A stretch of DNA of 64,000 nt from an uncultured Bacteroidota bacterium (GCA_903927185.1 CAIYLW010000056.1:1-64000), one strand, 5' to 3'; shown: positions 8,415 to 17,788, counted from the stretch's first letter. Numbers and translations are program-made. The notes: a model not told the origin generated them from the letters alone.

Positions 8415-11024
8415 TTATATCAACAGGTCACCAACTAAAGCAGTCCAACCTGTTTGGTGACTAGCGCCTAATCCACGCTGAGTATCACCATCAAAGTATT
8501 CATAAAATTGCAATAGCTCTTCGTTGCCTGGTAGTTGATAAAACCAATTATATTTTCCAAATATGGCTTTATTACCCTGTTGATTTGCTTGAAAGCCTTG
8601 TAATATATTATTCCTAATTATATCTGCAATCTCGTTAAGATTTAATTGTATACCTGAACCTACAGGATATTCAATTAAAAAATTATTGCCATAAAAATCG
8701 CCATACTTCTGTATCGATTTTATTAAAAGATAATTTAAGGGCATCCATACTGGGCCCCTCCAATTTGAATTTCCCCCAAATAAACCTGTACTAGAATCTG
8801 CAGGATCATATTGGATACTGTAATTTTGCCCTTCAATATTTAATTGGTAGGGGTTACCATGAAAATGTTTTGAAAGCGCACGCACGCCACCTACTGAGAA
8901 AAATTCTTCTTCCCTTAAAATCCATTGTAATAAGCTTCGAAGTCTTTCTTTGGTTACTAAAGAGATAAGAATATTTTCGTTTTTTTCAGATTCAATAATC
9001 GCTAAAAATTGGTGATGGTCCTTGCGATATTTATTAAACCAATCCATTCTCTTTTTAAATCCATTCATGCTATCCAAAGTTTCTTTTCCTAACACCGAAA
9101 CTCCAAATAAAGGAATTAGACCTACGATACTTCTCACTAATAAAGGAAAGGGTTGCTGTCCATCCAATGATAATACGTCATAAAAGAATTGATGCTCTTC
9201 ATTCCATAAACCCAGTTCATTTAAGGCTTCCGATATAAAAACAAAATGTTCATAAAATTTAATTCCCATATCCTCAAATGATTCGTCGGCCTTAGCTATT
9301 TCCAAAGCCATATCCATCATATTCAAGGCATACATTCCCATCCAGGCAGTTCCATCAGTTTGTTCTAACGTAATTTCACCAGGTAATTGTAAACTACGAT
9401 TAAACACCCCAATATTATCTAAGCCAAGAAAACCACCTTCAAAAACATTATTACCATTGGCATCTTTTTTATTCACCCACCAAGTAAAGTTGATGATCAG
9501 TTTTTGAAATATTTTTTTCAAGAAAACAATATCACCCTTTCCGGTCTTTGATTTCTCTAATTCAAATATGCGAAGTGCTGCAAATGCTTGAACTGGCGGA
9601 TTTAAATCGCTAAAATTCCATTCATATGCTGGTATCTGCCCCTCCGGATTCATATACCATTCCCTAGTTAAAGTAATTAATTGATTCTTTGCATAAGTAG
9701 GATCAATCATTGCCATTGGAATACAATGAAAGGCTAAGTCCCAAGCTGCAAACCAAGGATACTCCCATTTATCGGGCATCATCAAAACATCTTTTGCTTT
9801 GAATTTTTTCCACCCACTATTTCTTCCACTTATTCGGCTATTGCTGCTTGCTGTAATACCATCATTTGAATTTACCCAACTATCTACATCATAATGGTAA
9901 TATTGTTTGCTCCATAATAAACCAGCAAATGCCTGTCGCTGAATATTTGCCAATGCATGATTACTATTACTGGAAATAATGGATGCGTAAAATTCGGCTG
10001 CTTCTTGTTTTCTTATTTTGAAAATATTTTCAAAGCCTTCCTCAAAAGGCTGTTCCATTTGCTGATCTGATAAACGAACAAATATTTCTTTTGTACCCTT
10101 AGAGGGAATTAAGAAAGTATGCACAGATGCGCATTTTGTTCCAGTTTGTTTTGTTGCTAATGCTTGTCTTTTTTCACCATGAATAATGGCTTCATGAAAT
10201 GCATCTTTCACAAATTCAGTATTATTGGGTTTGCCAAATAACCGTTCAAAATTTGTCTCATTTTCTGTCATCAAAATTTGATCAGCACCTTGTGAATAAA
10301 AATAATAATCGCCTAATTTTTCATTACTCGCTTTAATTTTTTGATTTCCTATTCTTTCTAAAATTGGTTTATTAGATTTTACACCATATTGCCAATTATT
10401 AAAAAACCAAAGAGTAGGAAGAATGGTCATTTCAGAGGGTGATGAGCCTCTATTCAACACAGAAATTTTAACATAAATATCTTTACTATTCTTCTTCGCA
10501 TATTCAATAGTAATATCAAAATATTGATCATCATTAAATACTCCCGTATCTAATATTTCAAACTCCGGATCTTGTTTTCCTAATTGTCTATTTCGTTCTA
10601 TCAACTCTACATAGGGAAAAGCTACCTGTGGATATTTGTACAGGTATTTCATATAATAATGTGTGGGCACATTATCTAAATAATAATATAACTCCTTAAC
10701 GTCCTCTCCATGATTTCCTTCTCCGTTTGTTAAGCCAAACATCCTTTCTTTTAGAATAGGATCTTTACCATTCCAGAAAGCAAGTGCAAAACATAGTTGT
10801 TGGTTATAATCGCTGATGCCGGCTATTCCGTCTTCACCCCATCTATATACGCGACTTCTTGCATGGTCGTGAGGAAAATAATTCCAGGCATCACCGTTCT
10901 CACTATAATCTTCTCTAACAGTACCCCATTGACGTTCGCTTAAATAGGGACCCCATAATTCCAGGGGAACTTCATTTAAAGCATTCTCATCGATCCTCTT
11001 TTGTTCTGCATGCATATTTATCAT
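8415..11024 (-). CDS. GH63-like glucosidase (MGH1-like fold)
   Basis: 869-residue enzyme of the GH63 / mannosylglycerate-hydrolase-like (alpha/alpha)6-barrel type, expected to hydrolyse alpha-glucosidic bonds. Family stretches include RWGEDGIAGISD near residue 60, EYPWFAAWDLAFHCI, EWNFSDLNPPVQA, EQTDGTAWMGMYALNM, NWRGPVWMPLNYLL and the end GASHQTGWTALVGDLL. No signal peptide is visible, so it should be cytoplasmic. The start codon directly follows the stop of the upstream SDR gene (TAA then ATG), which implies co-transcription and probably translational coupling; a second ATG three codons in is an alternative start. The exact substrate is unknown. Confidence 0.85.
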   Translation of the reverse strand: MINMHAEQKRIDENALNEVPLELWGPYLSERQWGTVREDYSENGDAWNYFPHDHARSRVYRWGEDGIAGISDYNQQLCFALAFWNGKDPILKERMFGLTNGEGNHGEDVKELYYYLDNVPTHYYMKYLYKYPQVAFPYVELIERNRQLGKQDPEFEILDTGVFNDDQYFDITIEYAKKNSKDIYVKISVLNRGSSPSEMTILPTLWFFNNWQYGVKSNKPILERIGNQKIKASNEKLGDYYFYSQGADQILMTENETNFERLFGKPNNTEFVKDAFHEAIIHGEKRQALATKQTGTKCASVHTFLIPSKGTKEIFVRLSDQQMEQPFEEGFENIFKIRKQEAAEFYASIISSNSNHALANIQRQAFAGLLWSKQYYHYDVDSWVNSNDGITASSNSRISGRNSGWKKFKAKDVLMMPDKWEYPWFAAWDLAFHCIPMAMIDPTYAKNQLITLTREWYMNPEGQIPAYEWNFSDLNPPVQAFAALRIFELEKSKTGKGDIVFLKKIFQKLIINFTWWVNKKDANGNNVFEGGFLGLDNIGVFNRSLQLPGEITLEQTDGTAWMGMYALNMMDMALEIAKADESFEDMGIKFYEHFVFISEALNELGLWNEEHQFFYDVLSLDGQQPFPLLVRSIVGLIPLFGVSVLGKETLDSMNGFKKRMDWFNKYRKDHHQFLAIIESEKNENILISLVTKERLRSLLQWILREEEFFSVGGVRALSKHFHGNPYQLNIEGQNYSIQYDPADSSTGLFGGNSNWRGPVWMPLNYLLIKSIQKYGDFYGNNFLIEYPVGSGIQLNLNEIADIIRNNILQGFQANQQGNKAIFGKYNWFYQLPGNEELLQFYEYFDGDTQRGLGASHQTGWTALVGDLLI

Positions 11025-11834
11025 TTATCCATTTGTAGAGAACCCTGGATATAGCGTCATTCCCCCATCACAAAAAATAGTTGTACCTGTAATATAATCA
11101 GATTCGTCACTAGCCATCCATGCAGCTAGTTTTCCAATATCTTCTGGCTCTCCAATTCTATCATATGGTATCAGGGTAAGTAATTTTTCTAAAGCCTCGG
11201 GAGTATCCCAAGCCGATTTATTAATGGGAGTTTGTATAGCTCCGGGTCCGATACTATTAACCCTGATCTTTTTGGGAGCCAGCTCTTGTGCCATGCTTTT
11301 CATCAACATCATCACGCCACCTTTACTAGTTGCATAGTTAACATGTCCACCCCATGGTATTACTTCATGCACGCTACTCATACAAATTATTTTACCAGCT
11401 GCTTTACTAATCGCTGGATTAATCCCTCTACGCAAAAATTCTCTCACTGCTTCTCTTGCACAAAGAAATTGTCCGGTGAGATTAATATTAATTACGAGTT
11501 GCCAATCAGCCAGGCTCATGTCCTGAAAAGCACTATCTTTTTGCAAGCCAGCATTATTTACCAAAATATCAATCGTTCCAAAAGCTTGATACATTTGTTG
11601 AAACATTGCTTGAACCTGTTGTTCATTACTCACATCTGCCTGCAGGGCAATAGCAGTTCCTCCATTCGCTTTAATTTCATCTACTACTGAATCTGCAAGC
11701 TCTGGTTTAGTTACATAGTTCACTACTACTTTTGCACCATCATTAGCTAATGCAATGGCAACGGCCTTTCCAATACCACTGTTTGCCCCAGTAACTAATG
11801 CGGCTTGTCCAACCAATTTAGGATTATTATTCAT
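11025..11834 (-). CDS. SDR oxidoreductase, glucose 1-dehydrogenase-like
   Basis: 269-residue classical short-chain dehydrogenase. The cofactor motif is TGANSGIG (residues 15-22), followed by NNAG near residue 92. The catalytic Ser is in CMSSVHE and the Tyr/Lys pair in YATSKGG. The C-terminal PGAIQTPIN and ITGTTIFCDGGMTLYPGF match the glucose 1-dehydrogenase subgroup. It abuts the GH63-like gene with no spacer, so released glucose could be its substrate; that is an inference from position. Other sugars or sugar alcohols are possible. Confidence 0.85.
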   Translation of the reverse strand: MNNNPKLVGQAALVTGANSGIGKAVAIALANDGAKVVVNYVTKPELADSVVDEIKANGGTAIALQADVSNEQQVQAMFQQMYQAFGTIDILVNNAGLQKDSAFQDMSLADWQLVININLTGQFLCAREAVREFLRRGINPAISKAAGKIICMSSVHEVIPWGGHVNYATSKGGVMMLMKSMAQELAPKKIRVNSIGPGAIQTPINKSAWDTPEALEKLLTLIPYDRIGEPEDIGKLAAWMASDESDYITGTTIFCDGGMTLYPGFSTNG

Positions 11835-11928
11835 TTGTATTATTTGTATTTAATTGCATCGTTAAAATTAGTTACTATAATTCTTGTATATTAATTCATT
11901 CTAACGAATAAAGCACTGCACATAAATT

Positions 11929-11950
11929 CTTTAAACTTTATTTAATCTGC
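11929..11950 (+). promoter_or_regulatory. Second copy of the shared upstream motif
   Basis: The 18-mer ctttaaactttatttaat followed by ctgc, about 112 bp before the preferred DUF6600 start. It matches 2724-2741 exactly. Confidence 0.3.
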
Positions 11951-12061
11951 AAATGTTAATCATTTGCTATACCCAATTAATTAATTTAACTGGCATATAT
12001 ATTGAATGTCTTAATTAAGCGATTCAATATAATTTTGTTTGAAGCTTTCAAATCATACATC

Positions 12062-12982
12062 ATGTTTAGAATTTTATCCATCCTAACTGCTATTTGCCTT
12101 TTGTTCGCCAATTGTGAACCATCGATTTATACTTCAGCCCCAAGCTATCAAAGACAAGCCCCTTCTCAGGAACCTTCGGGATATGAAGAGTTTTATAATC
12201 AATTAGCACCTTATGGAAGATGGATAGATTATCCAGGTGAAGGATACGTATGGGTACCCAATGTTGAGCAAGGTTTTAGACCTTATTCAAGCAATGGACA
12301 TTGGGTATATAGTGATCAAGGATGGGCCTGGTCTTCTAATTATCAATGGGGATGGGCAGCATTTCACTATGGCAGATGGTTATATGAAGATGCTTATGGA
12401 TGGATATGGGTTCCGGGCCACGAATGGGCACCCGCTTGGGTAACCTGGGCACAGAGTGGTGGATATTATGGATGGGCTCCTTTGGCTCCGCATATCAGTA
12501 TTAATATGTCGGTTGGCGGTGGCTGGAATCCTCCGGCACATTATTGGAATTTTGTGCCACAACAACATATCACTCAAGTGAATATCAATAACTACGTTAT
12601 CAATAATACTAATAATTCAACAGTGGTTAATAATATCAGTAGGGATGTTACTTATATCAACAATAATAATTTTTCAAATAATAGTCAGATAAGAAATACG
12701 AATAAGGGAGTGCAATATAATACCGGACCTCATGTTCATGAAATTGAAAAAAGAACGAATCAATCAATTAATCCAATGGTGATTCATGAAACAGAAAAGC
12801 CTAATCAAACTCATCCCAATGAACAAAAAATGGATTTTTATAAACCAAAGTTTGAAAGACCCAATATGAATCTTCCTGTTCAATCAAGACCGGCTCCAGT
12901 TAAATTTGAAAAATATCAACCACCAGCTAATCATCATTCAAACCCACAAAAAGATAATCGGGCTGATAAGAAAGATAATTAA
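12062..12982 (+). CDS. DUF6600-type Trp/Tyr-rich lipoprotein
   Basis: 306 residues from the ATG at 12062. A TTG 60 bp upstream extends the frame but puts 20 unlikely residues before a good signal sequence (MFRILSILTAICLLFANC), which ends in a lipobox-like Cys. Residues of about 45-160 carry four repeats of the type YGRWIDYPGEGYVWVP / YGRWLYEDAYGWIWVP, the DUF6600 pattern. An Asn-rich segment (VNINNYVINNTNNSTVVNN) and a Pro/His-rich tail follow. It is probably an envelope-anchored protein of unknown function. Its stop codon abuts the stop of the convergent isomerase gene with no base between them. Confidence 0.75.
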   Translation: MFRILSILTAICLLFANCEPSIYTSAPSYQRQAPSQEPSGYEEFYNQLAPYGRWIDYPGEGYVWVPNVEQGFRPYSSNGHWVYSDQGWAWSSNYQWGWAAFHYGRWLYEDAYGWIWVPGHEWAPAWVTWAQSGGYYGWAPLAPHISINMSVGGGWNPPAHYWNFVPQQHITQVNINNYVINNTNNSTVVNNISRDVTYINNNNFSNNSQIRNTNKGVQYNTGPHVHEIEKRTNQSINPMVIHETEKPNQTHPNEQKMDFYKPKFERPNMNLPVQSRPAPVKFEKYQPPANHHSNPQKDNRADKKDN

Positions 12983-13825
12983 TTATAGTTTTTTCAAGAA
13001 AGCAATACTCAAAGGAATATTTTGAACTTCGATATTGCTTTCATCTTCTATAAAGCAATGAACAACTCCATTCTTTTTAGCGAGTTTAATAATTTCTTTC
13101 CAGTTACCCTGGCCCATACCAACAGCTACATCATTTTCAGCTGGGGTACCTCCAGACAAATCGCCTACCACACCTTTCTTTAAATCCTTCACGTGTAATA
13201 ATTTAAAGCGTCCGGGATATTTTTTTAATAAAGTAATTGGCATATCTGCACCACCTCCATGCATGGTCCATAACACATCCATTTCAAAAGAGACAAATTT
13301 AGGATTTGTATTCTTAATCATGTAATCGAGCAGAGTGCCATCTTCATAAGCATGAAATTCATACCCATGATCATGATAACAAAGGGTAAGTCCATTTTCC
13401 TTTAATATTTTTCCGGCAGTATTGAATACATTGATGGCATTTTTAGCATCTTCTAATGAAAACGCGCTTTTTTGATGAGGGATCCAGGCACACATAACAA
13501 ACTTGGCACCTAAAATTTTAGCCCTTTCCACTATTTTCTTGGGGTCTTTAGTAAGTTCTCCAAAATCAGCGCCAGTTGATGGGATACTGATTCCCCTGGC
13601 ATCGCAAAGTTTTCTAAACTCAGCTGTAGTTACTCCATCAGCACCACTACTTTCAATTTCTGTAAAACCCATTTCTTTAATGAGGTCTAAGGTTTTTTCA
13701 ACTCCTTTAGGAAAATGATTTCTAAAAGTATAGGTCTGAACTCCTATAGGATAAGTATATAAATTTTGAGCAGTTGCTGAGATAATAATAAATAATCCCA
13801 GGGCAAGCAATTGGTATTTTTTCAT
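12983..13825 (-). CDS. Secreted sugar phosphate isomerase/epimerase-like TIM-barrel protein
   Basis: 280 residues. After a signal peptide (MKKYQLLALGLFIIISATAQ) comes an AP-endonuclease-2-like TIM barrel: IGVQTYTFRNHFPKGVEKTLDLIKEMGF, LCYHDHGYEF, VSFEMDVLW, FKLLHVKDLKKG and HCFIEDES. The metal-binding Glu, Asp and His positions of the family appear present. Such proteins act on keto- or epimerisable sugars, but the substrate cannot be stated. A second, Tat-type member lies at 48234-49121. Its start is 140 bp from the divergent flavin reductase gene. Confidence 0.82.
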   Translation of the reverse strand: MKKYQLLALGLFIIISATAQNLYTYPIGVQTYTFRNHFPKGVEKTLDLIKEMGFTEIESSGADGVTTAEFRKLCDARGISIPSTGADFGELTKDPKKIVERAKILGAKFVMCAWIPHQKSAFSLEDAKNAINVFNTAGKILKENGLTLCYHDHGYEFHAYEDGTLLDYMIKNTNPKFVSFEMDVLWTMHGGGADMPITLLKKYPGRFKLLHVKDLKKGVVGDLSGGTPAENDVAVGMGQGNWKEIIKLAKKNGVVHCFIEDESNIEVQNIPLSIAFLKKL

Positions 13826-13965
13826 AGTAAAGATTTAATGCATCATTTGGAAGGTTTAAATTTAAAGAATTTTAAGTAATTAGTACCTTTTATCTAAACT
13901 GTTATTTCTACTAAGATGAAATCTTTATCGATTAAACAATTTTTGTAGCAGCTTGTTATAAGTTG

Positions 13966-14601
13966 ATGGAAATGTTAACACCCAAACATTGGAATTCCTG
14001 GGAAAGATTTTATAAAGCCAATTTCATCAATAGTTTAACGGGATTTAAATCTGCAACGTTAATAGGTTCCGTAAATAAAGAAGGGGTAACTAATCTTAGC
14101 ATATTCAGTAGCATTGTTCATCTGGGTTCTAATCCAGCATTGATAGGATATATCAACCGACCAGAAGCTGCCTCACCCAATACGCTAAGCAATATTAGAA
14201 AGACCGGTTTTTACACCATGAATCATATTGATGAATCATTTGTTGACAAAGCACATCAATCCAGTGCCAAATATCCGGAAGGGGTTAGTGAATTTGAAGA
14301 AGTGGGTTTAACACCTTATTTTGAAAAAGGATTTATTGCACCATTTGTAGAAGAGAGCAAATTAAAATTCATGCTCAGTCTGCAAGAAATTATTCCTATT
14401 CAATTAAATAATACTTTTTTAGTGATTGGAAAATTAGAATTCGTTTTAGCGCAGGATGCTGCAATAAGTTCAGACGGATTAATACAACTAGACAAGATGA
14501 ACTCTATTTCTTGTAATGGCTCCAACGCGTATTATTCAACTAATTTAATTAATCGATTCGAATATGCTAAACCAGATTTGCCCATTAGAAAATTAGTTTA
14601 A
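13966..14601 (+). CDS. Flavin reductase-like FMN-binding split-barrel protein
   Basis: 211 residues from the ATG at 13966; the TTG one codon earlier and the ATG at 13972 are alternatives. The fold is recognisable from NSLTGFKSATLIGSV, GVTNLSIFSSIVHLGSNPALIGYI, KTGFYTMNHI and FLVIGKLEFVL, as in the flavin reductase-like (DUF447/FMN-binding) group. It should be a cytoplasmic FMN-dependent reductase or partner of an oxygenase; no partner gene is nearby. Its stop codon abuts the stop of the convergent M1 peptidase. Confidence 0.8.
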   Translation: MEMLTPKHWNSWERFYKANFINSLTGFKSATLIGSVNKEGVTNLSIFSSIVHLGSNPALIGYINRPEAASPNTLSNIRKTGFYTMNHIDESFVDKAHQSSAKYPEGVSEFEEVGLTPYFEKGFIAPFVEESKLKFMLSLQEIIPIQLNNTFLVIGKLEFVLAQDAAISSDGLIQLDKMNSISCNGSNAYYSTNLINRFEYAKPDLPIRKLV

Positions 14602-16242
14602 TTAATTCTTCCATTCAAACTCGTGTAACAAAACGGCTCTTGGATCAATCACTATTAAATCTGGTTTTGAATTGGATGGCAAATTAAATGCTTCATTCAA
14701 CGAACTCATATTCAATTTCACAATTTCCGGTATGGCAATTCCTGTTTTATAAAGTGCAATTTCAATAGGGAAGCTAAATGGAATACCTGAAGATTGAGTT
14801 TGCTGCAGTTTTAAAACAATTTTATTATTCGCTTTATCATAATTCCAGGTTCCTTTTAATTGCAAATTATCTGCACGAAGCAGGTATTGGTTAAAGAAAG
14901 CTTTCAAATCCTGACTGGAAGCATTCTCCATTTCAGCAATGAAATTGCTGGTGGTAGTATTGGCATTGAAATACTTTTTATAATAGGCTTGAATGCCTCT
15001 TCTAAAATTATCGTGACCAATTTTTTCTCGAAGCATATGTAATACCCAAGCACCTTTTTGATAAGTGAGTCCGCTGGTAACGGGGCCAGTCTCTGCGCTA
15101 CGATTAGCCACAATGGCAAAGCTGCTGTCTTTCTTCGTAAGGTCGTACACCGTTTTTCTGGCAGATTTCACACCGGCAAAAAACTCTTCATGACCATATG
15201 CATTTTCTATAAACAATAAAGTAAAGAATGTAGCAAAGCCCTCACTAAGCCAGGCATCATCCCAGGTAGATTCTGTTACTGCGTTACCAAACCATTGATG
15301 GGCAATTTCATGGATCACAACATTTCTTAATCTTACTGATTGTTCGCCCGTAACTAATTTCTCGTCGTAAAAAATAGCTGAAGATGTTTCCATGCCTCCA
15401 CCCACACTTTGTGTTTCTATGTTTGCTAATTTTTCGTATGCGTAAGGACCTACATAATCAGAATAGAATTGCAGCACTTGTTTGGTAGGCGATTTGAAAT
15501 CCAGAAAACCCTTTTCGCGATCTTTAGGATAAACCCAAGTCTGAATTGACTTACCATTAAACTCATCCACATATTGAACTGCAAAATCTGCAATACCCAA
15601 AACAAATAACCAGCAAGAAACTGGTACCGATTGTTTCCAATGCGTACGTTTAGTTTCTTTATCAATTAGTGATTCTTCTAATAGCAATCCATTAGAAACA
15701 ACTTTATAATGTGCAGGTGCCGTAACTATAAATTCGCAGGTGGCTTTATCGGAGGGATGATCAACAGTTGGCAACCAGTGTCTGGCATTATTGGGCCAGT
15801 TCTCGCACATAAAACTTCGGTCGCCGAATTTAGTTGGTTGAATTTTCATTCCACCAGCAGGAATGCCACTATATACCACTTCAATAGTTACCGATTCATT
15901 GATAGCGGGAGCTGATTCTAATTGAATTAGTAGTTCATCATTTTTATGTGTAAACTGAAGTGCTTTATTATTTAATAAAACAGATTGCACATTCATTCCT
16001 TTTCCCTTCCATTTATCTGCTTGGTTTATCAGGTCTAATCTAATTTGCCGGATATCTTTTTGTTTACATTGAAAAGTAATTGAAGCAATGCCCTTCATCT
16101 CATCTGTCTGATCAGAAAAAGTTAGATTAAAAGCATAATGAATCATATCAATAGCATAATTGCGAGGATAGCCATCTGCGTATGAATGGGTAACACAAAA
16201 AAGTAGAAAAGCGGCAATAATTATAGATTTCAATTTCATCAT
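14602..16242 (-). CDS. M1 family zinc metallopeptidase (secreted)
   Basis: 546-residue aminopeptidase-type enzyme with an SPI signal peptide (residues about 1-22), so probably periplasmic. The zinc site is complete: HEIAH at 311-315 with the third ligand Glu334 in WLSEGFA. The exopeptidase motif GAMEN appears as the variant GGGMETSS about 30 residues before. The catalytic Tyr region is SGLTYQKGAWVLHMLR. The C-terminal ERAP1-like domain of long M1 enzymes is absent, which is common in short bacterial members. The downstream flavin reductase gene is convergent and abutting; the glycosylase gene lies 27 bp upstream on the same strand. Confidence 0.92.
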   Translation of the reverse strand: MMKLKSIIIAAFLLFCVTHSYADGYPRNYAIDMIHYAFNLTFSDQTDEMKGIASITFQCKQKDIRQIRLDLINQADKWKGKGMNVQSVLLNNKALQFTHKNDELLIQLESAPAINESVTIEVVYSGIPAGGMKIQPTKFGDRSFMCENWPNNARHWLPTVDHPSDKATCEFIVTAPAHYKVVSNGLLLEESLIDKETKRTHWKQSVPVSCWLFVLGIADFAVQYVDEFNGKSIQTWVYPKDREKGFLDFKSPTKQVLQFYSDYVGPYAYEKLANIETQSVGGGMETSSAIFYDEKLVTGEQSVRLRNVVIHEIAHQWFGNAVTESTWDDAWLSEGFATFFTLLFIENAYGHEEFFAGVKSARKTVYDLTKKDSSFAIVANRSAETGPVTSGLTYQKGAWVLHMLREKIGHDNFRRGIQAYYKKYFNANTTTSNFIAEMENASSQDLKAFFNQYLLRADNLQLKGTWNYDKANNKIVLKLQQTQSSGIPFSFPIEIALYKTGIAIPEIVKLNMSSLNEAFNLPSNSKPDLIVIDPRAVLLHEFEWKN

Positions 16243-16269
16243 ACAAAAATTATCATGGAATTTACTGAT

Positions 16270-16824
16270 TTATTTCTTTTGTAGATACTTCGGTTTAAGC
16301 GGCAGAATTTTTAATTGTATTTCGCAGCCCTCCGAATGAGCTCCAGGCAGGAAGCCAATACTCATTAAAAACTCATTGACTATTTCACCACCTGTGAATT
16401 TGAAGGTTTTTTTAAACAGTTTTACCCACTCCTCTTTTGTATTTGGGTGATGAGTCTCTAACCATTTTTCAAAACTACCAAACTCTTTTTGAAGAACCAG
16501 AATGGTTTTAGCATTTTCAATAGCCGCATTTATTTTTAGTCTGTTTCTGATGATGCCGGCATCGTTCAATAAACGTTCCCGATCATTCTCAGTGTAGGCC
16601 GCAATTTTATTAATATTGAATTGGTGATATGTTTTTCGAAAACTGGCTTCCTTTTTTAAAATAGTTTCCCAACTCAAACCCGCCTGATTGATTTCAAGAA
16701 TCAATCTCCCGAACAATTCATTGTCGTCGTGAATGGGAAATCCATAATGATTGTCGTGATACTGTTTGTGGAGGCTTCTACTGGGTTCAGCCATGTTTGG
16801 GATATGGGAGCAATAAGACATCAT
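16270..16824 (-). CDS. tag: DNA-3-methyladenine glycosylase I
   Basis: 184-residue base-excision repair enzyme that removes 3-methyladenine. The Tag zinc site is visible: Cys near residue 5 (YCSHIP), His in YHDNHYGFP, and the C-terminal His and Cys in GAHSEGC. The core EINQAGLSWETILKKEASFRKTYHQF and the helix-hairpin segment NDAGIIRNRLKI are typical. It is upstream of, and may be co-transcribed with, the M1 peptidase (27 bp gap), though no functional link is evident. Two adjacent ATG codons give alternative starts one residue apart. Confidence 0.93.
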   Translation of the reverse strand: MMSYCSHIPNMAEPSRSLHKQYHDNHYGFPIHDDNELFGRLILEINQAGLSWETILKKEASFRKTYHQFNINKIAAYTENDRERLLNDAGIIRNRLKINAAIENAKTILVLQKEFGSFEKWLETHHPNTKEEWVKLFKKTFKFTGGEIVNEFLMSIGFLPGAHSEGCEIQLKILPLKPKYLQKK

Positions 16825-16893
16825 TCGGGTTTTAGGAAATATATCTGTGAATCAAATAAAAGAGTGATAGCGATCAAAAGTAATTAAATAAGA

Positions 16894-16945
16894 ATCCACG
16901 GCTTTTGGTGAAGTATCCACGGGTAATCCACGGCTTAACCACGGG
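16894..16945. repeat. Four helically phased CCACGG repeats
   Basis: CCACGG occurs at 16896, 16917, 16928 and 16939, with spacings of 21, 11 and 11 bp, alternating CCACGGCT and CCACGGGT. The G+C content stands out from its AT-rich surroundings. The array lies between the divergent tag gene and the interrupted lipoprotein gene, about 115-165 bp before the latter. Confidence 0.7.
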
Positions 16946-17060
16946 TGAACTATTTATGTAAAGTTTAGGACATTAATAAAGATTATGAAAAAATATTCAG
17001 CATTTCACTTGTATTTTTCATATTAAATCTATATTTTATAAGTTCATCAAACTCCCATAC

Positions 17061-17579
17061 ATGAAAAAGATAGTTTACCTGGCTGTATCAATAAGCCTAT
17101 TCGCATTCGCATGTCAACCAAAAGAAACCAAAACAGAACAAGCAGCTTTACCACATCAATTCTGAGTAGTGGTAGATACTTCTGCTAATATTTCTTTGGT
17201 CCTCAAAACTTTTGAAGCAGTAAACAATTTAGATAGCGCTGCTATCCGGTCTTTTTATACGGATACAGCAACAGTTTATGATAATTTAAATCCTATGCCA
17301 ATTGATAAAAATATTGGGATGATGCTTGGCTTCAAAAAAGCTGGACTTACACTTCAAACAGATATGTCAAAAGCAATTATTTTTGAAATGATCACATCCA
17401 AGCCAGATCGTTTTTATGGCAATACTAATTATGTAAATGTTTACTCGATAGCAACATTTAAAAAAGGAGATAAGTCAGCATCCACTTCGCTTCATGCAGT
17501 CTTAGCAATTCAGGATGGAAAAATCAAAACAGAATGGGATTATTATGATGGTTCTGTGGTTGAAGCATTAATGAAATAA
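17061..17579 (+). pseudogene. SnoaL-like lipoprotein gene interrupted by an in-frame TGA
   Basis: An ATG at 17061 opens a convincing lipoprotein signal (MKKIVYLAVSISLFAFACQP) and 14 further residues. A TGA at 17163-17165 then stops translation, and the same frame continues without another stop to 17579. The continuation (LVLKTFEAVNNLDSAAIRSFYTDTATVYDN and later DGKIKTEWDYYDG) has the pattern of a SnoaL/NTF2-like domain of about 135 residues. The pieces read as one protein of about 172 residues with one nonsense codon. A GTG right after the stop could restart translation but would give a protein without its export signal. The domain, frame and terminator are otherwise intact, so the lesion is recent, a sequencing error or a recoded stop. 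Confidence 0.75.
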
Positions 17580-17590
17580 TTTAAAAAAAA

Positions 17591-17618
17591 CCTACTGATA
17601 ATTTCAGTAGGTTTTTTT
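17591..17618 (+). terminator. Intrinsic terminator after the interrupted lipoprotein gene
   Basis: 8-bp stem cctactga / tcagtagg (17591-17598, 17604-17611), 5-nt loop, then seven T. Confidence 0.9.
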
Positions 17619-17788
17619 CTGCCCAATATTGAAAAAAAGATATTTAACATGTTACTTATTTTATATTCGAAAAAATAAAATCCCATTATCTCTGGGGAGT
17701 TAGTACAGGCACTATAATTTTCACAAAAGTTTATAGAAGAAATTATCAACAGATTCTTAGTTGAGGTACCTTCAATTAAACGTTTTTT

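Noticed and set aside
11232-11690. 152-codon plus-strand frame
   Set aside because: Antisense to the SDR gene, which has full catalytic motifs; the plus frame has no recognisable domain and a composition of shadow type.
12002-12061. TTG start for the DUF6600 protein
   Set aside because: The ATG at 12062 gives a normal lipoprotein signal; the extension would bury it. The same reasoning removes the TTG starts at 24136, 25118, 26815 and 55042.
16894-16945. CRISPR array
   Set aside because: The repeated unit is only 6-8 bp with 11-21 bp spacing, no spacers of CRISPR size and no cas genes.
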